A stretch of 64,000 bases of DNA from Solanum dulcamara. Taxonomy: Eukaryota; Streptophyta; Magnoliopsida; Solanales; Solanaceae. Position 1 is the stretch's first letter; each line of letters opens with the position of its first letter. Shown here piece by piece: positions 48,041 through 60,003 of this stretch. The DNA lies in NCBI RefSeq assembly GCF_947179165.1, contig NC_077242.1, forward strand, positions 31,122,597 through 31,186,596. The letters are read 5' to 3'. The notes below the pieces were generated by a model. The model was not told the origin of the DNA. It saw only the letters and a list, made by a program, of their open reading frames with translations, and ran no database searches. The translations under genes and the position numbers were made by a program.

Positions 48041-48616
48041 TTTGGTCTCCCTTCTCACTACTCTCTCTCTCTACCCTCTCACAACTCTCAACTATTGTAA
48101 TATAGTTTGTAATATTGTATTATAAATAAAAGTTTGAAGTTTGTTGTAACAACCCCAGGAGACTAGTGGTCCTTCAGGTACTTCCTTCTTTCTTTCTTTT
48201 ATTAATTTTTATTTAACTTAGACCCATGATGGGCTAAGTATTTAAGTGTTAAATAATAACTTACATAGATTGTTAGAATACCAAATGGCAATGACTCTAA
48301 AATAAGAGTTTTTCTTTAATGGGTTATAGTTTTAGTCAGGTTAAAGTTAAAACAATTTTATAGTAAACTAAGCTTAAATCATGGTGTTGGTAAGCCCTAA
48401 AAGGGGTGTTCCCGACATGATTAGTGATGGATTAATTTGGGTTAAAACCTTGTAATTCCGTTGGTAAGTCCTGTATGGCTGATGATATCGCCTAGGGATG
48501 TTCCCGGTTGGGTTTTAAACGATTGATTCGGGTTTACATAAAACACATTTGACTTTGTAAAATTACTAGACTAAGTAAAGATTCCAATAACCCCTAAAGT
48601 CCTGCTCAACACTTGG
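48041..48616 (+). promoter_or_regulatory. EPRV leader copy, + strand (left arm of inverted repeat)
   Basis: This matches 30820-31370: CT-rich block, AATAAA region, then leader. It lacks the TATA box, because the junction lies just downstream of it. 48046-48494 is complementary to 48818-49264. Confidence 0.85.
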
Positions 48617-48817
48617 TATTATTATTATTATTATTATTACTATTATTACTACTATTATTATTACTACTATTATTATTACTACTATTATTATTATTACTAT
48701 TATTACTAATATTATTATTACTACTATTATTATTACTACTATTATTATTACTACTATTATTATTACTACTACTATTATTATTATTATTACTATTATTATT
48801 ATTACTATTATTATTAA
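48617..48817. repeat. Long TTA/ACT microsatellite
   Basis: About 200 bases of TTA units with interspersed CTA units, sitting between two oppositely oriented leader copies. The long Leu-only or Asn/Ser-only reading frames over it are not genes. Confidence 0.97.
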
Positions 48818-49485
48818 TAGGCGATATCATCAGTCATACAGAACTTACCAATGGAATTACAAGGTTTTTGCCCAATTAATCCATCACTAATCATGTCGGG
48901 AACACCCCTTTTAGGGCTTACCAACGCCATAATCGAAGCTTAGTTTACTATAAAATTGTTTTAACTTTAACTTGATTAAAACCGTAACCCATTAAAGAAA
49001 AGCTCTTATTTTAGAGTCATTGCCATTTGGTATTCTAACAATCTATGTAAGTTATTATTTAACACTTAATACTTAGCCCATCATGGGTCTAAGTTAAATA
49101 AAAATTAATAAAAGAAAGAAAGAAGGGAGTACCTGGAGGACCATCGGTCTCCTGGGGTTGTTGCAGCAAACTTTAAACTTTTATTTATAATACAATATTA
49201 CAAACTATAATACAATAGTTGAGAGTTGTGAAGGGGTAGAGAGAGAGAGTAGTGAGAAGGAGAGCAAAAACTTAGGACGAAATGAATGCAGAATGCATTC
49301 ATTTATAATCTAAAAAGTGCACAGTAAAATGTGCAAAAGTCAAAAAGTACACAATTTCAAATAGTAAAAATCTACAGTAACCATCCGTTTTTCAACGTTT
49401 TAACAGTAAAATAACTATTGGCACACTGAAATCTACTGTTCATGCCATCAAATCTGTCTGCCTGTCGCTTTCTTGTGTAGTCCAT
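48818..49485 (-). promoter_or_regulatory. EPRV intergenic region, - strand (right arm plus promoter)
   Basis: Same elements as 30598-31385, inverted: TATA at 49301-49308, CT-rich start region about 49230-49265, AATAAA at 49180-49185, leader to 48818. Transcription from this promoter would run left, through its own leader, the microsatellite and then the complementary leader copy. Confidence 0.72.
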
Positions 49486-50919
49486 TTAAATTTTCTTTTT
49501 ATTTTTGAACTGCATAATCTCTTCTTCAGCCTTCTTAATTATATCTAGAATTTCACTAGAGGCTGTGCTGTGTAAACTTTGAGCATCATTAAAAAATTAT
49601 CTTCTCCGGAATTTTTTGGCATGGAATCATCATATGTTCCAAATTGTTGTTGAATATCCCTTTTAACCTGTTCCATGTAAGCAGCAACAAGTTCTTCTTA
49701 GGACAAAAATTCCCCTTTCTTAAATTGTAATTTTTTAGTCACTTTGGCAAAATGACTTTCTTCTTCTAGAATCTTGATTTTATCAAATCTTCCATATTTA
49801 ATTATGGCTTCACTAATCTCAATTATTAGATCTTGTCCATAAAGCTTTCTATTTTGGTCTTTTTGTACTAATTTGGACCAAAATTTGGTATGAAATAATC
49901 TACAAATGTAGGGCATACTTTCTGAATCGGAAGTAATTTCAACAGTCCATTTGAAAATCCATGGAATAGAAAATTCCATAAAGAAATTCGTTAATGGTGT
50001 TCTTGGAAAAAGTCTGTCTTCTCTTTCCAGTTCATAAATCTTTGGGTTGGCTCTAGCCATAAAGTATATTGATCTAAAAAGAATGTGGGTAAAATAGAAT
50101 TAGAAGGTCCGAAAAAGACCACCATTTGACAAACCAGGTAGGAATTACGGTGGCTTTGAAAATTTGAGGACAAATTTTGATGAACCAAGAATGTTTGTGG
50201 TCATCATTTTCATAATACAGAGTTTTGGTAAAAGCTTCTACATGGTTCCAATAATTAAAATTTACACTAGCTTGGATAATACGATGAATGTATTGGGAAT
50301 CTTTCAGGGTACTTAATCCTCATTCTTCTGACAAAATTAATTTTTTGATAATAATCTTAGAATAGGTAAAATATGATTTATTGGGCCCACCAGTATTATT
50401 GTGGATAATCTCTACAGACCCTGTAGTAGTTAAAATTATTTCATAATGTAATCTTGTCTTATAAGTTTGCATTGGAAATAATGCATTACTTAAATAACGT
50501 TTCATCACGACCCATGGATTAGTCTTCCATTGAAAATCCTTTGGGTCAACATGTAAAATCAATTCCTTTTTAGGATTGGTGCAAAAAATCTCTTTATCAT
50601 TTTTACCAATAATTGAGGCAAAGGAATCTTCATTTGTAGGATCCTCAACTGAGGTGGGTTGAATGGTAACATTGTTACCCCCAATAGTTCCAGCATTGCT
50701 GGCATTGATAAAATTCATGTAATTTTGATAATCTTCAAAGGAGGGTCGACTACTGGCATTTCCAGCTGTTGAAGACGACGCTCTTGGAGTAGAAATTCCT
50801 CCAATTAATCTGCCAGAGCCTGGAATCTGGCCTAAAGATTGAAATATGTTTTGATTTTGGACTCCTCGGGCTCTTCCTCTATTTGAGGACCCGGACCAAT
50901 TTGGGTGCATCCTTTTCAT
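49486..50919 (-). pseudogene. Last EPRV ORF, - strand copy
   Basis: Counterpart of 29164-30597 with the same length (1434 bases). ATG at 50919, stop at 49486-49488. The Gly/Arg/Ser-rich start, central part and Lys/Glu-rich end are all present. It is open from the start to 50320, where Trp becomes a stop. Another frame is needed between about 50190 and 50060, and it is open again at 50060-49698. Upstream, the polyprotein stop seen at 29152 is a Lys codon here, so RNase H reads through into this ORF. Probable transactivator/inclusion-body protein by position; no diagnostic motif seen. Confidence 0.65.
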
Positions 50920-50928
50920 GAAAAATAG

Positions 50929-53900
50929 TTTATTCAAATATTCTCTAGTAAGAAAATCAGGCAAACTGTTGTCAATTCCCTTTTTGTATTCAATTTCAAA
51001 ATCAAAAGGGGCTAATAATGCTTGCACCTAGCAAACATCTGTTTAGAAACATTATGCTTACAGTCTTTATTGAACATAAATTTAGCAGCTTGACAGTCTA
51101 TTTTAATAATAAATTTCTGATTATATAAATCAGTTTGAAATTTTAAAACACATTTAACAATGGCTAAAATCTCTTTTGCCACAGTAGCATAATTCTTTTG
51201 ACTATTGTTTCATTTTCCGGAATAAAACTGAATAATAAAATTCTTTTTATCATTGGGAGAAATTGAGTTAAAATACCACCATACCCAATATCAGAAGCAT
51301 TTGTTTCAACTGTTTTTATCCAATTTGGATTAGCCAGAGTTAAGCAAGATAATTCTTTAATTTTTAATTTAATATTCTTAACAGCAGTAGTATGCAAATC
51401 ACTCCAAGCTTTAGGATCCTTTTTTAATCTATCATACAGAATAGCAGTATCTATAGCCAAATCTTTAATAAAAGGAGATATATATAATTTAAACTTCCTA
51501 AAAATCCTTGCAACTGGGTTTTATCATTTATAATATCAGGAAATTTAGAAGCAAATTCAATACTCCTATATATAGGACTAATCCTACCTTTTTCAATATT
51601 ATGACCTAAAAATCTCACATTTATTTGAAAAATAAACATTTTTGGTTTAGAAATCACTAACCCATTTTGAATTATAATTTTTTGAAATAATTCCAAATGT
51701 CTAAAATGTGATTCAATATTTTTAGAGAAAACCAGAATATCATCGATATAAACAATAATAAAATTAGTATACAGAATAAAAATGTTGTTCATAATTTTTT
51801 GGAATTTAGAAGGGGCGTTCTTTAATCCAAAAGGCATAACATTCCATTCAAACTGACCCATAGGCACATTAAAAGAAGTCTTATATTTGTCAGACTCAGA
51901 AATCTGTATTTGCCAATATTCCGACTTTAAATCAAATTTGGAAAATATAATAGCATCATGCAATCTTTCTAATAAATCTTTTTTATTGGGATTGGGATAT
52001 CTAATCCATTTTAAAACTTTGTTAAGAGGCTTATAATTAATAACTAATCTGGGAATACCTCTCTCCTGTTCAGCATGTTTATTAACATAAAACGCAGTAC
52101 ATGACCATGCAGAACTAGAATGCCTTATCAAATTCTTTTTTAACAGATTATCAATCTCAGATTTGCATAATTCTAAATAATCAGAATTCATTTGATAAGG
52201 TCTGGCCTTTGTCGAAATATTTAATTCATCAAAAGAATCTTCATAAGGTAAAGTAACAACATATTTTTTCCTATTCCAAAATGCACTAGGATGATCTCCA
52301 CAGATATTTAAAATAAATTGATTTTTTAGTAAATCTATTTTCTCCTGTAATTTAGGATTTTAAAAAAACACATCAATTTTCATCAGAGAAATTTCTTGTT
52401 TAATAAAATTAATCTGTTGATTTTTTAAAACTAATTTATCAATAATCTGATTAATGGTCTTTGTGAATGGCCTAGTAATAAAATTTAATTGAAAATCTTT
52501 ATTCTTATAAGTACCAATTAATTTATTATTATCCCAATACTTTAATGGAAAAATTGCATTAATGAAAGGCGCACCTAAAATAATAGGGCAAGAAATATCT
52601 TCAACAATCATAAAACTTTGGGGTAGACAGACACCATTATTACACATAAATGCTTCAAGTAATTTTTAACGTAATTTCATTTTACTACCATTAGCAGATC
52701 TTAAACAATGAGTAGTCTTATGAAAATATTTTGAAGGAATAATCCCTTCTTGCACACAATTAACATTTGCACCACTATCAAATAAAGCAATAAATTCTTT
52801 ACAAAAATTATAATCTATTTGCAAAGTAATATTAATATAAATTTTTTGTGAAATAATAATACTAAGCTTTTGTAAAAATTCATTATTAGTATCAAACTTA
52901 ATTACTTTCAAAAAATCATCATCAGTATTTTGCAAATTAGATTCTAACATAATCTGTTTATTATTTTCATCAGGTTTATTAGCTTGTAAAAGTAAATCAA
53001 AAGTTCTAGAATCTTCTAGACTTGAAATCCGTTTATCAATATTTCTGTTTTGGGATTTCAATTGAGTAATTTCTTCCTTTGAAATATTAATTTCTTGTTG
53101 TAAATTAGAAGTAGTAACATCTTTTGAAAAGAAATTTCTTTGGTTCAAAATCTGTTTTAAATCAGCCATAGAATAATATGCAGGTTGTTTGATGATTACA
53201 GCAGGCTTTTCATCTACTTTGCTACTACTAGCACCTTCGTTAAAAATGGTATCAAAAATCTTGTTTTGTAAATCTTTATTCTTAACAGTCTTCAGAATAT
53301 CAAAAATCTTATCATCATCTATAACAGTCACAGTTAAATCCTGAAAATTGGATAACAAATTATACAAATTATTTTTTTTTTCACAAGGCAATCCCTTTCG
53401 ACAAGGTACACAATCATCATTAGAAAAAGATCGATCAAAATCTAAATAGAAATCTTTATTTTGTAAAACACGTACTTGGTTTTCAGTAGAAGAAGAAGCA
53501 GAATCTAAACTAGTTTTAACAGTATCAGAAGGAGAACCATCATTATCAGAATATAAAAGAATTTTACACAAAGAATCTTTTAATTTATCATCTAAATCTA
53601 ATGATTTAATCTTTTTCTGAGTTTTACACTCATTGGCATAATGACCATAACTACCACATTTATGTCATTTAACATGCTTCTTATAATCTTTCTTACCAAC
53701 TTTTCTTTTATACATTTTCCTATATTTTTTAGGAAATTCTTTCAAATCAATTTTAGATAAATCACGACGCTTAATTTTGCGAGGTTTTCTGTAAAACTTT
53801 TCTTTAGAAGGATAAACCTTTTTCTTTCTTGCAGTAATAGGCATATCTATAGCAAATTGATCACAAAATTCACTCAATTGTTGTTTTTCATTTAATCTAT

Positions 53901-55403
53901 TCTTCCTAATATGATAATTCATTTTAATATCATTATAAATATTTAAACCTTCTTGGGTACAAACACTTATAATCTTACCATAAGTAAGTTTTTCATAAGA
54001 AATCTTAACTTTTGTGCCACGAAGAGTTTTTCTAACACGTTCAGCAAAAATACAAGGCAACCCATCAATAAATTTAGATTTCCAATGTTCATGACTGCAA
54101 TCATGTAATTCTATAACTCTACTCAGAAAAACATCTTTATACCATCAAAAATCAGACAATTGTCTACAGCGTAAATTTTATAAAATAATTCTAATCGTTT
54201 CAGCTTCATCAGTCCATCTACCACAAAAATGTTCAACCATAGTAGTGACTAAAGTATAAACAACATTGGCCCTTTATTGGCCTTCAGAAGTAGAAACATC
54301 AGTGGTCTGATAAGCTAATTGATCAGCTATAGTCTGCACTGTTATGGTATTCATAATCGTGGTTCGGTGTTCCTCATTTAAAAAATTATCCACCAACCAT
54401 TTAACTGACTAGTAAAACCAGCAACAATCATATATGTAATTTCTTTGTTAGAATTTTTATTAACTTTAGAAATTGTACTATACATTAACATTCTATGTAC
54501 AGTAGTGAAAATCTGTTTATCATTAAAACCATCAATATTCCAGTCGTAAATTTCACGAGAATTATAACTGTTATTAGAAACATGTTCTCATTCTTCATTC
54601 AAAACATCAACAGGAGTACGCCTATTATAATAATACATACGTTGAATAGGCTTGTCAGCCCACTTAGTGTTAATTCTATTTACAAAAAAATCATGTCTAG
54701 CTCTTTGATTAATAAATGCTTCCTTTTTTGCAGATAAAACAGGCTGGGGTTGTAAATCTAGATTTTTAATTTGAGAAGACAAATCTATACTTTTTAGTTT
54801 ATCTTTTAAAAGTTGTTCAATATCTTCAGAAGATTCTGTTTTGAAATCTGGAATTTTAGGAGGTGGTTGTAAAGTATTTCGAATATTTTTTTGTTCCACC
54901 ATTTCTTTTTTGTTTGTAAAGAATTATCAAGATGCTTATGTAAAGACATGATATGTTCATCCAAAATACTCAAATAATAATTAGAATAATTTTGTTGTTT
55001 TAACAATAGATTAATATGCTCACAATTTACTAAAGCATTTTTATTATTAAATAATTTGTCAAAGGCAGTAAAATTGATTGTTTTTCCTTCTTTATAAATC
55101 TCAAAAGATTGCATGGAGGTAAAGAAGAAATAACAATATCTCTAGTAGATAATCTATATTCATGTTCAATAATAGATAAATATTGTCCTACATATTTAAT
55201 CATAAACTGAGACACAAATGATAATAAAATATTTTCTTTAGCCAAATCAGCATAAATATCTTCTTGAAAATATTGCTTTTCTTCTGGGAAAAATGATTGA
55301 AAAAACCATTGTCTAAAAGGTTCCCAATTTTTACAAATACATTCCTCCGATATTTTTTTCTCGCCGGTGAACCCGGACTAAAATCAATAGGTGTACTATC
55401 CAT
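50929..55403 (-). pseudogene. EPRV coat-CCHC-protease-RT-RNase H polyprotein, - strand
   Basis: ATG at 55403, overlapping the movement-protein stop. CCHC, protease and RT lie in one frame from 54060 to 51451, showing that coat and polymerase were one polyprotein. Landmarks: Lys/Arg-rich region 53700-53860, CCHC near 53625-53670 with its first Cys codon turned into TGA, protease Asp-Ser-Gly-Ala at 52768-52779, RT Tyr-Ile-Asp-Asp at 51739-51750, RNase H about 51300-50940. Breaks: lost bases near 55355 and 55110, a roughly 42-base deletion near 54905, Trp to TGA near 54588, the missing G in the Trp-Trp motif near 54390 (as in the + copy), stops near 52667 and 52360, and frameshifts near 51470 and 51230. 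In the virus this protein forms the capsid and copies the genome. Confidence 0.88.
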
Positions 55404-56438
55404 CTAAACCGTTTGGAAAATTCATTTCGGAATCTGTTTGTTCGCTTAAATCTCCTCCTTTTGAAATATTTTTATTATCAATTATTATATGATCAAATCT
55501 CTATGGAATAGTTTCTCTAATCTGAGAAGTAGATGCCCTAGATGGTATATCTATTAAATAATTAGCAGAAGAGATATATGAAGAAACATATCTTGTTAAT
55601 CTAGAAGAAGAATTAGTAATTCTATGAATATCATTATTTTTAAAATGAAGTCTAACAGTCCAATCTGAAGTTTGGGAAATTTCAAAAATTTCTACACAAG
55701 TAATATTTTGAGGGACAGCAGCCTCCTCAATAATCCATTCTTCAGGGAAATTAATTTTTTCCCATTTAATTAATCTACGTGTGATAATTTTAGATTTAGA
55801 AAAATTATTTTCAAACAATACAGTCTCATTATGTTGGTTAGCAATACGACACCTAGGTGATAAAGTATATAAAGGTCGATACACAATTCTAGTACAAATA
55901 CAAATCACTTCAGTCCAGGTAAATAATTATAACCATTAATCTTTATATTTAAAAGCAAAGACGGTAAAACATTCACATCAGATAATGCAACATTCAAATT
56001 TGGATATGCATTAAAATATACAACATTATAAGCCAAACTAGATTGTATTGTACCAATTAAAAATTTGTTCCAATTTAAATTTCGAACATCTCTTAAAGCA
56101 ACAATAAAAGATTCAGGTAAACTTTTTAAAGTTAAGGGTTTAAAAGCAACTTGAACCAATCCAATATGCAAATAATTAAAATATTTATGTTTATAGTAAC
56201 CAATATCATCCTGAGTAAATAAATAAAAAATATCACTCTCTTTTTCCATGGTAAAACTTAATTCTGTAGTTTTAACAGTTGTCTTAACAGCAAATCTTTC
56301 AAATGTGCCAAATTTATAAATAGTTTGCACATCCACTTTTGGAATCGTCCAAGTATTTAATAAATCTTGATTAACAGGTAAATCTATCTGTTCTTTTAAC
56401 ATATTTTTAATAATTTTTGGTTTTTTAAACCAAACCAT
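55396..56438 (-). pseudogene. EPRV movement protein, - strand copy
   Basis: ATG at 56438. It is open to a lost base near 55912, inside the Tyr-Leu-Pro-Gly region, then open in a second frame to TAG 55501-55503. The frame continues beyond that TAG for 34 codons to TAG 55396-55398, which overlaps the coat ATG. Same family and length as 34610-35652. It keeps the N-terminal part that is damaged in the + copy. Role: plasmodesmal movement protein of the 30K superfamily, from its layout. Confidence 0.86.
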
Positions 56439-56496
56439 TAACACGGAGTTTAGGCAAAAAGTGTTAAATAATAACCTTTTATAAATTATTTGTCTG

Positions 56497-56521
56497 TATT
56501 ATTATTATTATTATTATTATT
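56497..56521. repeat. Short (ATT)n in viral leader
   Basis: 25 bases of ATT units with viral sequence on both sides: movement-protein leader on the left, intergenic region on the right. It shows that the repeat is part of the viral genome, or of the head-to-tail junction. Confidence 0.93.
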
Positions 56522-57280
56522 GGATATTTTTACTTAGTCTGGTAATTTTACAAAGTCAAATGTATTTTATGTAAACCACGAATCAATCGTTTAAAATCCA
56601 ACCGGGAACATTCATAGGCGATATCATCAGCCATATAGGACTTACCAACGGAATTACAAGGTTTTAACCCAATTATTCCATTACTAATCATGTCAGGAAC
56701 ACCCCTTTTAGGGCTTACCAACGCCATGATTTAAGCTTAGTTTACTATAAATTGTTTTAACTTTAACCTGACTAAAACCGTAACCCATTAAAGAAAAACT
56801 CTTATTTTAGAGTCATTGCCACTTGGTATTCTAACAATCTATGTAAGTTATTATTTAACACTTAAATACTTAGCCCATCATGGGTCTAAGTCAAACAAAA
56901 ATTAATAAAAGAAAGAAAGAAAGAAGTACCTGAAGGACCACCAGTCTCCTAGGATTGTTATAGCAAACTTCAAACTTTTATTTATAATACAATATTACAA
57001 ACTATAATACATTAGTTGAGAGTTGTGAGAGGGTAGAGAGAGAGTAGTGAGAAGGGAGAGCAAAAACTTAGGCGAAATGAATGCAGAATGCATTCATTTA
57101 TAATATAAAAAAGTGCACAGTAAAATGTGCAAAAGTCAAAAAGTACACAGTTTCAAATAGTAAAAATCTAAGTAACCATCCATTTTTCAATGTTTTACCA
57201 ATGAAATAACTGTTGGCACAGTGAAATCTACTGTTCATTCCATCAAATATGTCTGCTTGTCGCTTTCTTGTGCAGTCCGT
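56522..57280 (-). promoter_or_regulatory. EPRV intergenic region, second - strand copy
   Basis: Same order as 30598-31385: TATA near 57097-57104, CT-rich block near 57030-57060, AATAAA near 56979-56985, leader to 56522. It would drive the movement-protein ORF at 56438. Confidence 0.7.
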
Positions 57281-57720
57281 TTAAATATTCTTTTTATTTT
57301 TGAACTACATAATCTCTTCTTCAGCCTTCTTAATTATATCTGGATTTTCACTGGAAGTTGTGTTGTGTAAACTTTGAGTATCATTAAAAAAATTATCCTC
57401 TCCTGAATTTTCCGGCATGAAATCATCATCTCTGCCAAATTGTTGCTGAATATCCCTTTTAACCTGTTCCATGTAAGCAGCAACAAGTTCTTCTTGGGAC
57501 AAAAATCCCCCTTTCTTAATCTGTAATTTTTTAGTTACTTTGGCAAAATGACTTTCTTCTTCTGGAATCTTGATTTTATCAAATCGACCATATTTAATTA
57601 TGGCTTCACCAATATCATTTATTAGATCTTGTCCATAAAGCTTTCCATTTTGGTCTGTTTGTACTAATTTGGACCAAAATTTGGTATGAAATAATCTACA
57701 AATGCAGGGCATACTTTCTG
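57281..57720 (-). pseudogene. Last EPRV ORF, C-terminal part of a second unit
   Basis: This matches the 3' part of 29164-30597. Family stop at 57281-57283; Gln to TAG at 57305-57307; otherwise open to the edge. Cut at 57720 by element D. It lies one genome length (about 7795 bases) from the same point in 49486-50919. Confidence 0.8.
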
Positions 57721-59862
57721 TGTCATGCCCCGAGAGGGTACCTTAGGCGTGGCCGGTACTCAGAAACCATCTCTAGATTCCGAGAAAATTACTTGGTCTT
57801 ATTACTCATTTATTCATCAGCGGAAGACTTAAGAATACTAATGTGGGCTTGTCATCATCAACATTAAAAGGAAAAATGGATAATTCTTAGAAGAAGTAGT
57901 TTCTAAGAAGAACTACTCCGATTACATCATCAAACTCTATCTATAAAGCCTCTAATACACTTATATGGTGCCAATGACATGTCCATTGCTACCTGAAAAG
58001 AAATATAATACTCAAAAATAATTAAAGGATAAATAGTTCCTCCGAATATAAGAAGGACTCACCAAATAGCTGAAAAATAATAATCTTCAACGATGCGCCT
58101 GTTGAGGATCTCTAACACCTGTATCTGCATCATAAAATGATGCAGGTTGAATGACGTCAGTACATGGAATGTACGAGTATGTAAAATGGCAGAAAGGTAA
58201 GGACAGATATCAAGAAACTCCTCTCAAGAAAACTCAGCTCAGAACTCAACATCATCTCAACATTAATATGTAATGCAATTTTAAAATAATAATAAGAAAT
58301 GCTTACTCAGTTGGGAGTTTCTCTAACCGACAACCATCACTTATGAGCTAGCGATGATACAACGAAGCGATGTCGTTGCCACATCCATCCAATACCTTGC
58401 CAGGGTAAAGGACATCACCATCTTGGATCTACTCATCAAAGTCCTCTTTTTAGGACTTAAGAGGCATAGCCTCCATGCTACGCTGGCAACGTAGTTCTGG
58501 GGTTTGAGTCAATTAAACTCTTACCCAACTCGGTGCTCAATACTACTCCCAAAATATATGCTCATATTAATCTCATCATCTAGTCTCATTGGACTTTAAT
58601 TTAAATCATCAAACTCATCTCATTACCTCTTTATCAATCATTATACTTCAAAAACACCATTTACATCTCATCAAAACATCTCTCTCAAAACATCATTTAC
58701 TCAAATTAATTTAAACTCAATTCTTTTGCTCTTTCAAAACTCAATAAAATACATATATAGTATTAATTTATATTACTCTTTTTATCAATGAAAATATTAA
58801 AAAGCCAACATCTTTACTCAAAACATGTGTAAAAATATTCATGAACATCAAATCAATTAGGATTCATGGGAAAGTAGCTATGAACAATAATTCCAATAAT
58901 ATGAGAGATAACAATAATAATAATATTAATGCATAAATAGATCTAACTCAATAGAAGGAGAATTAATTCATTTAGAACTCAAAATTTGGATAAAACTCAA
59001 CTATAACTCAATTATAATGAATTTAAATATTGGGCGCATAGACGAACTCAATCCGATGCTATAAAAGCCTTACATACCTTAAATTCGAAACTTTACTCTG
59101 AATTGGAACACTCTTGGACCCCTAACTTTTTCTTCTCGCCGGAGCATTTTGTATACTATCCGGAGTATATGAATCACCGAAATAGTATTTCTTCACTACT
59201 AAGAACTAAAACTATATTTGAGAATGAGTAAATAGAGAGAAGAGTTGTTTAAGAAAGCTTGATGAATAAAATGAGGAAATAAGGTGGGTATTTATAGGTG
59301 GGAAAGAGGGACCTAACAATAAATAAAATAATTATTAAGAAAAATCTAAAAATTTAGTAGAATATATTGATGTCATGGATGATGTTAAATGGAGGACAAT
59401 TTATGTCATGAGTGATGTCAAATGTATCTAGATCTTTCCATGGTAGGTGAAATGAGTTATCTTTGACAGAATACTCTTTTTCGGAGCTGCGTTTGAATAA
59501 GATAAATTCCTTATTAGGATTTGATGTCTCATAAGAATTGTAGATATAGAAGTCTAGTTTCATGTCATTTAAGAATCAAACAATTTGGAGTATCCTAAAA
59601 TAAGATATGAATTTTCTTCTACAAATACTCCATTTCATCACAACACACTATCTTACAATAATTAATTTATTCGACCTACTTAACCTCCGAAAATTAATAT
59701 ATGGTCTTCACAAAAGTTGTAGGTAATGATGTTGTGGTTACTTAGAAATTTGGTTCACCTAATTTGGATAATCCTAGGAAACGTTATACCCAAAATACAG
59801 AGATATTATTATTTTCATCGAGAATTGAAGTACCGACATACAACGTTTTAGGGGTTGTTACA
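57721..59862 (-). mobile_element. Element D 3' LTR (second gypsy family)
   Basis: 2142 bases, + strand edges TGTCATGCCC and GGTTGTTACA. The first 1.4 kb differs clearly from the A/B/C family. The part from about 59140 is alignable to it, and 59160-59438 is identical to C. TATA region (- strand) at 59288-59297. The TTCTG before 57721 would be the target duplication. Confidence 0.88.
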
Positions 59863-59877
59863 ATATCTCCCCCTTGG
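59863..59877 (-). other. Polypurine tract of D
   Basis: On the - strand AAGGGGGAGATAT against the LTR; noncoding to 60003. Confidence 0.8.
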
Positions 59878-60003
59878 GATCATTCATCCTCGAATGAAGA
59901 TAAAAATAGGAGACATCAAGAATGAATATCATTAATACATCAATTTCTCAAAAACTCCGATACTCAATTGGTCAATGACTAAAACTCAAGAATACATATC
60001 GAC

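Noticed and set aside
48606..48879. Long reading frames of only Leu, or only Asn and Ser
   Set aside because: They are translations of the TTA microsatellite and have no gene features.
59354..59563. 69-codon frame in the D LTR
   Set aside because: It lies within the LTR promoter region shared with other LTRs, where it is not open.
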